NCBI GenBank assembly: GCA_900544235.1
Contig: UQUL01000064.1
Span: 1 to 7,317 of the forward strand
DNA length: 7,317 nucleotides
Direction of reading: 5' to 3'
From: an uncultured Collinsella sp.
GTDB taxonomy: Bacteria; Actinomycetota; Coriobacteriia; Coriobacteriales; Coriobacteriaceae
Numbering within the stretch: position 1 is the first letter of the stretch; each line of letters begins with the position of its first letter. Below, one piece after another: positions 1-7,317 of the stretch. The notes below the pieces were generated by a model. That model had not been told where the DNA came from. It did not search any database and saw nothing but the letters and a program-made list of their open reading frames with translations. The translations under genes were made by a program, and so were the position numbers.

Positions 1-10
1 CGACACGCAT

Positions 11-49
11 AAAAAGCCTCCCATTTCTCATGTCCAAGAAATGGGAGGC
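11..49 (-). terminator. Rho-independent terminator of the pyruvate:ferredoxin oxidoreductase gene
   Basis: A perfect 13-bp inverted repeat (16-28 GCCTCCCATTTCT with 37-49 AGAAATGGGAGGC) encloses an 8-base loop. On the minus strand it is followed directly by five T residues (11-15 read as AAAAA on the plus strand). Stem, small loop and T tract in this order form a classical intrinsic terminator acting on minus-strand transcription. It lies about 80 bases beyond the stop codon at 128-130, so it most likely ends the oxidoreductase transcript. The T tract is on one side only, so it should not work as well for plus-strand transcription. Confidence 0.9.
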
Positions 50-127
50 AGTTCAGTGCGCAGCGGGGGTTCTTTCATGTCCGAGGACGTCCGCGAAGGT
101 CAGCCCTCAGATCCTGCGGTGGGAGAC

Positions 128-3667
<3,540 letters not shown>

Positions 3668-3675
3668 ATACCCCT

Positions 3676-3680
3676 CTCCT
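3676..3680 (-). promoter_or_regulatory. Ribosome binding site fixing the oxidoreductase start
   Basis: On the minus strand AGGAG lies 8 bases before ATG 3667. The in-frame ATG at 3685 would place this site inside the coding sequence and has no comparable site of its own. This decides the start in favour of 3667. Confidence 0.75.
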
Positions 3681-3699
3681 CTCATATAGGTATACAGGC

Positions 3700-3715
3700 C
3701 CCGGCGATCGCCGGG
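3700..3715. promoter_or_regulatory. 16-base perfect palindrome in the oxidoreductase leader
   Basis: CCCGGCGATCGCCGGG is fully self-complementary and starts 33 bases upstream of the oxidoreductase start codon on the minus strand. It could be an operator for a dimeric regulator, or a GC-rich hairpin in the mRNA leader. No T tract follows, so it is not an intrinsic terminator. The sequence is directly visible; the regulatory role is inference only. Confidence 0.35.
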
Positions 3716-3948
3716 ATGTTGGCGTGATGGGATTTACGCTGTTGCTTCCAATCATCTGGCAGGCAGGCTCAGCAGCAGGTACATGGCGTGGAGAGAAGGC
3801 ATGCCGAGGCGAGGAGGGCTGCACGCACTCCACAGGCCCAGCTGCCCGTCTTGCACATGACCGAGCGCCGCAAAGGCCGCATGCCGGATGCTCCCGGGCA
3901 CGCCCCGGCGATGGGAAGCGCCCGCAACGGTAATCCGCATGCGGGTTT

Positions 3949-3954
3949 ATTGTA
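3949..3954 (-). promoter_or_regulatory. Candidate -10 element for the oxidoreductase
   Basis: TACAAT on the minus strand resembles a sigma-70 -10 hexamer, and the bases around it are AT-richer than the rest of the leader. No good -35 hexamer is found at 16-18 bases; TTGTCG lies 21 bases upstream, which is too far. If used, it would give a leader of roughly 275 bases. This is weak support. Confidence 0.22.
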
Positions 3955-4071
3955 CCCCGCCGTTAAGTGTAATTTCGACAAATATAGGCGGGCGGTAAAG
4001 GTTTACCTCGGGTGACCGCCAAAGGCCAGAATGGTCCCTCCATCCCCGGACGACTGGCTCTGACGCGCCAA

Positions 4072-4119
4072 GGAGTGTCCCCAAGTACCGGCAGGAAAGG
4101 AACGTCCCTAACTGCCGGC
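4072..4119. repeat. Imperfect direct repeat with embedded inverted repeat overlapping the FHA stop
   Basis: Two related units lie 27 bases apart. Unit one begins GGAGTGTCCCCAAGTACCGGC (4072-4092) and unit two is GGAACGTCCCTAACTGCCGGC (4099-4119); they agree at 16 of 21 positions. CCGGCAG (4088-4094) can also pair with CTGCCGG (4112-4118) across a 17-base loop. The second unit runs into the stop codon of the FHA gene (4119-4121). Combined direct and inverted symmetry is typical of intergenic REP-like elements, but I cannot tell from one window whether this is dispersed in the genome. It lacks the T tract of an intrinsic terminator. Confidence 0.45.
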
Positions 4120-4616
4120 TAGAGGGCGCCGAGCAGGATGGCGTAGGTGGTGGATTCGCCGAGTTTGAGCTCGTCGCCGGGGTTGAGCTGGGCGGAGCGG
4201 CCGGGCTCTACTTGAATACACACACTCGTGGCCCCGTTTACCACCACGGTGCCGTTAGTGGACGACAGGTCCTCGACAAACCATGCGCCAGACTCGTCGC
4301 ACCAGATATGGGCATGGCGGGCCGAGACGTCGTCGGTGATGCCGCCCTTCCCCGTTGCCAGCGCGCCGATCTCAACGCCTTCCTCACTCGGCTGAATCCA
4401 GCGCGGGACGCTCACCACGTAGCCGTTTTGCACGCACAGCAGTCCCAGCGGATGCGCCGGCGCGACCTCGTGCTCGCCCGCGACCGAAGATGTGCTCAGC
4501 GAGCGCGGCGTCGACGTGTCGCCGCCACGGGTCGCATGAGCGCGGCGGCTCGCCCGACTTGGAACTAAGGCGGGCGTGAGAGCAAACGGCATAGGGAACG
4601 AATCTTGCGGATGCAC
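4119..4616 (-). CDS. Small FHA-domain protein
   Basis: The 165-residue product ends in a forkhead-associated domain, a fold that usually binds phosphothreonine peptides and often works with Ser/Thr kinases. Residues about 60-165 carry the signature: IGA at 83-85, VSARHAHI at 97-104, VEDLSSTNGT at 114-123, VNG at 126-128 and LNPGDELKLG at 144-153. Ser98, His101 and Asn121 fit the conserved binding positions, but the Arg of the usual GR motif appears to be Ala85. Residues 1-56 are low-complexity (Ser, Thr, Ala, Arg, Pro) and probably disordered. No signal peptide or membrane segment is seen. The start is uncertain. GTG 4616 is the first in-frame start after a TGA three codons upstream (4626-4628), and its only purine-rich site (GAGGA) is too close. 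An internal ATG at codon 9 or a later start is possible. No kinase or phosphatase partner lies in the window. Confidence 0.75.
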   Translation of the reverse strand: MHPQDSFPMPFALTPALVPSRASRRAHATRGGDTSTPRSLSTSSVAGEHEVAPAHPLGLLCVQNGYVVSVPRWIQPSEEGVEIGALATGKGGITDDVSARHAHIWCDESGAWFVEDLSSTNGTVVVNGATSVCIQVEPGRSAQLNPGDELKLGESTTYAILLGAL

Positions 4617-5114
4617 TCCTCGACGTCAGGCAGGTAAGCCCCACGAAGTCACCGGGGAGGCCCAAGCGGCCCGGCACCACTTCCAGATTCTGACCAGGGC
4701 GAGTCGTTCGCCGGTGGCTGAAGGCTCGCTCCCACCCAAAAGGGGAGATTCGCGTTGTTCCCCAATCGCTCTCGCATCTTTCATTTTGCTTGAGGTGGGC
4801 TATAAAAACTTTCCTGGTGAAAGGCGGCGATTGGTTTCCTTTCTTTCTCTTTCTAGAGGAGCGCGCCTGTAATCTGTTTTCATCCTAAATCAAGTTAAGA
4901 TCGGACCTTCCAGAGGCAAGTCGACTCAAACTGCGAGGCTCCATGTTGGAATAAAGAGCGCTGTCGAAGTGCCAACAACACAAAGCTTGCCAGTCTCAAA
5001 TAGAACCTTTTGGGAGTCCGATTGGGCCGCACACCGAATCCCCGCTGGTGGTTTTTTATAGCTGCGCAACAATAAACAAGGTTAGTGCCAGTCCAGCATG
5101 AAATTGAGGAACGT
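4617..5114. other. Gene-free junction between resident DNA and the peptide cassette
   Basis: About 500 bases without a convincing gene. The part from 4620 to 4740 is GC-rich and rich in short inverted repeats: CCCC/GGGG at 4639-4657, GGCC-CAAGC-GGCC at 4659-4671, GGCGA/TCGCC at 4698-4712 and GGTGG/CCACC at 4713-4736. I do not recognise an RNA family in it. From about 4740 the sequence becomes AT-richer, with a pyrimidine run near 4830-4856 and TATAAA at 4801-4806 that lacks a well-spaced -35. A minus-strand frame is open for 51 codons at 4929-5081 and contains a weak AbrB-like segment but no start. The promoter of the radical SAM gene should lie here but I cannot point to it. Confidence 0.5.
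5106..5110 (+). promoter_or_regulatory. Ribosome binding site fixing the radical SAM start
   Basis: GAGGA at 5106-5110 lies 4 bases before ATG 5115. The longer frame from GTG 5085 has only a poor AAGG three bases ahead of it. In addition, the ATG 5115 product begins MHFFSVSDRRYCFD, which resembles the N-termini of other peptide-modifying SPASM enzymes. This places the start at 5115. Confidence 0.65.
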
Positions 5115-6473
5115 ATGCATTTTTTCTCAGTAAGTGATCGTCGTTACTGCTTCGATGAGGTCACTCGCAATTGCTTTCAGGTTGACCAAGCATCAGAAGA
5201 TGCGCTTCGCATATTTGAAGCATCGGGAAGAACGGTCAACTCGAAGTTGCTAACAAAGTCACTTGCTGCGAAAGGCTACGACCAAACGACCATAGCAGAA
5301 CTTGAAGACGACATTGATGAGTATCAACGATTGTCTGAGCGGACTTTCTTAACAAAAGACACGCCTCGAAAACTTAGATCCATCGAACTCCACGTTTCAC
5401 ATGCATGCAACCTTGGTTGTAGTTACTGTTTTGCCGGTAAAGGAGATTATGGAACGTCTCCTCTGCTGATGACAGACGAGATAGCCTTCAAGGCGGTCGA
5501 CTACCTCGTCGCAAGTTCATCGGAAAACGAAACGCTTGCGATCGTCTTTTTTGGTGGGGAACCCATGATTAACGAGCCGCTGATATGGAAAACGGTCGAC
5601 TATTCAAAAAGAATATACCCCAATAGAAACTTTACCTATTCTATTACGACCAACGGAACGCTTTTGAATGACACTGCTGTGAATTCTTTCAAGGAGCACG
5701 GGTTTTCTGTTCTGATTAGTCTCGATGGTACAGGATGCAAGCACGATGCATCGCGCCCGTACAAGACGGGAGGCGGCTCTTTCTCCGATATCGACAAAAA
5801 CGTTCGTCGTTTTTCCGAGTCGTTCCCCTTCGGCGCAAGAGCGACCTTAACAAATAATAACTGTAACCTTGTTGAAGACTATCTTCAGTTTAAAGAGATG
5901 GGCTTCAGAAGGATTTACTTCTCGCCCGTGAGCTCATTCGATGAGAATATCAAACTCGACGAACACTCATTAAACAAAATCAGGGCGGGCCTAATAGATT
6001 TGGCGGATCAATATCTCAAACAGATTGATCAAGGGGAAAAGCCCTTGTTTAGAACATTGAAAACTGCAGTTGATTTGATTATGAGCAACAGGATCGCCTT
6101 TGTCGGATGCGGGGCTGGCAGGCGTTTTATTTCCGTGACTCCCGAAGGGGACGTATACCCCTGTCACAGGTTTGTCGGGATGATGCGATTCAAAATGGGC
6201 AACATCGTCACCGGAATTGACGAAACTAGGTATATTGAAAACTGGAGTCAGGGTGTCGAAAAAAGAATTGACTGTACGGACTGTTGGGCTCGGTCTTTCT
6301 GTGGTGGGGGCTGTAGCTGGGAGGCTGCAGACGAGCACGGCTACTTGCCCAAGAGTCTACACCCTGCATCATGTGAATATAGAAAAATGTGCTACGAGAT
6401 GGCTTTTGACCTTATTTCCCGCCACTCATCTTCGCAGGAGAAAAATCAACGAGAAGCTACTGTATCGGAATAA
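5115..6473 (+). CDS. Radical SAM/SPASM peptide maturase, thioether-forming (ranthipeptide) type
   Basis: This 452-residue enzyme should cleave S-adenosylmethionine to a 5'-deoxyadenosyl radical and modify the Cys/Asp-rich peptides encoded just downstream. Residues 1-80 precede the radical SAM core and may be a precursor-recognition (PqqD-like) domain; this is inferred from position and size. The core has the CNLGCSYC motif (Cys98, 102, 105), FFGGEP at 145-150 and ISLDG at 201-205. The C-terminal SPASM domain has the full pattern CX12GX4C (Cys332, Gly345, Cys350), then CX2CX5CX3C (Cys387, 390, 396, 400) and Cys420, enough for two auxiliary [4Fe-4S] clusters. By family knowledge this architecture includes QhpD and PapB, which join Cys to Asp or Glu through thioethers. 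The Asp-rich substrates support that reading, but other SPASM chemistry (Cys-to-Thr or carbon-carbon links) is not excluded. TTA, CTA, TCA and AGA codons are used freely, unlike in the oxidoreductase, which suggests transfer. Confidence 0.93.
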   Translation: MHFFSVSDRRYCFDEVTRNCFQVDQASEDALRIFEASGRTVNSKLLTKSLAAKGYDQTTIAELEDDIDEYQRLSERTFLTKDTPRKLRSIELHVSHACNLGCSYCFAGKGDYGTSPLLMTDEIAFKAVDYLVASSSENETLAIVFFGGEPMINEPLIWKTVDYSKRIYPNRNFTYSITTNGTLLNDTAVNSFKEHGFSVLISLDGTGCKHDASRPYKTGGGSFSDIDKNVRRFSESFPFGARATLTNNNCNLVEDYLQFKEMGFRRIYFSPVSSFDENIKLDEHSLNKIRAGLIDLADQYLKQIDQGEKPLFRTLKTAVDLIMSNRIAFVGCGAGRRFISVTPEGDVYPCHRFVGMMRFKMGNIVTGIDETRYIENWSQGVEKRIDCTDCWARSFCGGGCSWEAADEHGYLPKSLHPASCEYRKMCYEMAFDLISRHSSSQEKNQREATVSE

Positions 6474-6642
6474 GCGGTTCAGCGCATTGCTGTCACCATT
6501 GTGGAGGTGTTCGTTCTTCTGATTACCGTCTGCGAAGCTTATTGCTACGTTCGCCGAAACCATTCTAGAAATATGGTGAACTAGACATCTTGGTTTGTTA
6601 TACACAATATTGAGGTTTTTCTGCACTCAAAGGGAGGTAGTC

Positions 6643-6846
6643 GTGAAGCATATTCATCCGATTAATCCAGGAAGTGGCGACGAGGCAGGCGTGAAGCCGA
6701 TGTCTTTTGACTGCCTCTTGGGCATTACTGACATCTGTACTGTTTATGATAAAGCAGATGGCTGTGGTGCATACGATTACTGCGACTATGACATGGATGG
6801 CGGCAGCATCTGCGTTGTAGATCACTGTGGCATTGATCAAACGTAG
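6643..6846 (+). CDS. Cys/Asp-rich RiPP precursor peptide 1
   Basis: The 67-residue peptide starts at GTG, preceded by AGGGAGG (6631-6637) with 5 bases of spacing. A longer frame from TTG 6595 has no such site, and its product lacks the MKHIHP start shared with the next peptide. Residues 1-23 form a leader beginning MKHIHP. Residues 24-67 are the core with six Cys (24, 32, 41, 47, 57, 62), each followed by an Asp (30, 36, 45, 50, 60, 65). These fall into three doublets, C-x5-D-x-C-x3-D, C-x3-D-x-C-x2-D and C-x2-D-x-C-x2-D, with linkers of 4 and 6 residues. The core is strongly acidic with almost no basic residues. Asp48 and Asp52 are alternative partners for Cys47. There is no Gly-Gly cleavage site and no membrane segment. 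It lies 169 bases after the radical SAM gene, its presumed modifier. The small size, leader/core contrast, paralogue next door and adjacent SPASM enzyme support a RiPP precursor; bioactivity cannot be read from sequence. Confidence 0.88.
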   Translation: MKHIHPINPGSGDEAGVKPMSFDCLLGITDICTVYDKADGCGAYDYCDYDMDGGSICVVDHCGIDQT

Positions 6847-6876
6847 TCTCTAATTGGATTAAGGTGAGGAGCTGTT

Positions 6877-7056
6877 ATGAAGCATATCCATCCTGTTGGT
6901 TCAAATGAACATCCTCCCGTTGAGCCTTGTTGTCTTGGAGTTGATATATGCAATTTTTACGACATCGCCGAGTGCCCTGTTGCGGATTGGTGCTATGTCG
7001 ATAAAGAATCAAGCTGTGTTTTGCCAGCAGATTGGTGCGATCCAGTTGACGAGTAG
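6877..7056 (+). CDS. Cys/Asp-rich RiPP precursor peptide 2
   Basis: This 59-residue peptide is a diverged tandem copy of the preceding one. It starts at ATG after GAGGAG (6866-6871) with 5 bases of spacing, 30 bases after the first stop codon, so the two are probably co-transcribed. The leader again begins MKHIHP. The core has seven Cys (18, 19, 25, 33, 39, 47, 54). Six pair with downstream Asp (23, 29, 37, 42, 52, 58) in three doublets: C-x3-D-x-C-x3-D, C-x3-D-x-C-x2-D and C-x4-D-x-C-x3-D. Linkers are 3 and 4 residues. The extra Cys18 adjoins Cys19. Trp sits between Asp and Cys in doublets two and three (DWC twice), where peptide 1 has Tyr and His. Shared wording with peptide 1 includes DIC followed by two residues and YD. 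At 180 bases it is below common gene-finding cut-offs and could easily be left unannotated. Confidence 0.87.
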   Translation: MKHIHPVGSNEHPPVEPCCLGVDICNFYDIAECPVADWCYVDKESSCVLPADWCDPVDE

Positions 7057-7134
7057 TTTTGTGGCTAGGAACTATTTGGTCCAATTCAGAATAAGATGGG
7101 AACAAATACCAAAATCTCGTGTCTGGGAGGAGTT

Positions 7135-7242
7135 ATGCCATTATTGCAAGGTCTCGTTGGATTAGCCTTTATATTTGCGTTATATCTGGCACCTTTTTTA
7201 ATTCTATTCTTCATTATCCGACTCTTTCTTCGGAGAAAATAG
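7135..7242 (+). CDS. Small single-pass membrane peptide
   Basis: A 35-residue frame starts at ATG after GGGAGG (7125-7130, 4 bases of spacing). Residues 3-28 are almost entirely hydrophobic, with one Pro at 20. The C-terminus is basic (Arg29, Arg33, Arg34, Lys35), so by the positive-inside rule the tail should lie in the cytoplasm. No cleavage motif follows the hydrophobic segment, so an anchored peptide is more likely than a secreted one. It lies 78 bases after precursor peptide 2 in the same orientation and has the AT-rich composition of the cassette. It could be an immunity peptide, an accessory subunit of an exporter encoded further on, or unrelated. It has no Cys and is not itself a modification substrate of the same kind. 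I do not recognise a family. Confidence 0.6.
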   Translation: MPLLQGLVGLAFIFALYLAPFLILFFIIRLFLRRK

Positions 7243-7317
7243 GAGTGTCACGCAAACATTAGGATGGCGTGAATTTTTGTGGTGTAAGAGGGAGGGCCGC
7301 GTCAGCGCCCCCTGCGC

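Larger units (their letters stand above)
3668..4118. other. Gene-free leader region between the FHA gene and the oxidoreductase gene
   Basis: I see no convincing gene here. The short open frames on both strands lack good ribosome sites and family-like sequence. The stretch should hold the oxidoreductase promoter and a long 5' leader. Visible structure includes a 16-base perfect palindrome at 3700-3715 and a TACAAT hexamer on the minus strand at 3949-3954. Upstream of that hexamer is an inverted repeat GGTAAA-GG-TTTACC at 3994-4007, with an alternative outer pairing GGCGGT/ACCGCC (3991-3996 with 4015-4020). The FHA-proximal end carries an imperfect direct repeat (4072-4119). No T-rich intrinsic terminator follows the FHA gene, so read-through into the oxidoreductase leader cannot be excluded. 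Confidence 0.6.

Noticed and set aside
3724..4015. Several open frames of 60-75 codons on both strands in the oxidoreductase leader
   Set aside because: They overlap one another, have no ribosome sites and read as Arg/Ala/Pro-rich noise from GC-rich non-coding DNA.
4072..4119. CRISPR array
   Set aside because: There are only two diverged units with a 6-base interval, no spacers of regular length and no cas genes.
4620..4740. Cobalamin riboswitch or signal recognition particle RNA on the minus strand
   Set aside because: A segment resembling an ACCTGCC end and a GGTCAG...GGAAG segment are present, but the diagnostic B12 box, the core GGTG...AATCC arrangement and the conserved SRP internal loop are missing.
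5030..5058. Intrinsic terminator or attenuator before the radical SAM gene
   Set aside because: A run of six T follows GGTG, but the only pairing is CACC (5032-5035) with GGTG (5047-5050), four base pairs, too weak to call.
5085..5114. GTG 5085 start for the radical SAM gene
   Set aside because: Its ribosome site is poor, whereas ATG 5115 has GAGGA close upstream and gives an N-terminus typical of the enzyme family.
6595..6642. Longer N-terminus for precursor peptide 1 starting at TTG 6595
   Set aside because: There is no ribosome site ahead of it, the strong AGGGAGG would fall inside the gene, and the paralogous peptide starts exactly at the MKHIHP segment.
6875..7165. Overlapping frames of 76 and 89 codons across precursor peptide 2
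   Set aside because: They are shadows. The 180-base frame between them has the ribosome site and clear similarity to the neighbouring precursor.

Overview
The window looks like a piece of the chromosome of a strict anaerobe with a GC-rich genome. The first two genes use GC-rich codons, and the largest gene is a single-chain pyruvate:ferredoxin oxidoreductase, the anaerobic enzyme of pyruvate oxidation. I favour a Coriobacteriia-type gut actinobacterium (Collinsella or a relative). That is an impression from protein wording and codon use, not a proven assignment.

Layout. Positions 1-4616 read on the minus strand and look like resident genome. They hold a strong Rho-independent terminator (11-49), the pyruvate:ferredoxin oxidoreductase gene (128-3667), a gene-free stretch of about 450 bases with candidate regulatory palindromes (3668-4118), an imperfect direct repeat (4072-4119), and a small FHA-domain gene (4119-4616). 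Positions 4617-5114 have no convincing gene. Across about 4740-4900 the sequence changes from GC-rich to clearly AT-richer.

From 5115 to the end everything reads on the plus strand, uses codons unlike the first half, and looks like an acquired peptide-modification cassette. It contains a radical SAM enzyme with a complete SPASM cysteine pattern (5115-6473), two tandem Cys/Asp-rich precursor peptides with an identical MKHIHP leader start (6643-6846 and 6877-7056), and a 35-residue single-pass membrane peptide (7135-7242). The window ends before any exporter, protease or regulator is seen.

How it probably works. The peptides look like RiPP precursors. Their cores consist of three successive doublets of the form C-x(2-5)-D-x-C-x(2-3)-D. 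The enzyme has the architecture of the thioether-forming SPASM maturases (QhpD, the freyrasin enzyme PapB and other ranthipeptide enzymes), some of which join Cys sulfur to a carbon of Asp. The most economical reading is that it installs up to six Cys-to-Asp thioether rings in each peptide. The doublet layout and variable ring sizes differ from the uniform CX3D repeats of freyrasin. This cassette is the part of the window most worth following up.
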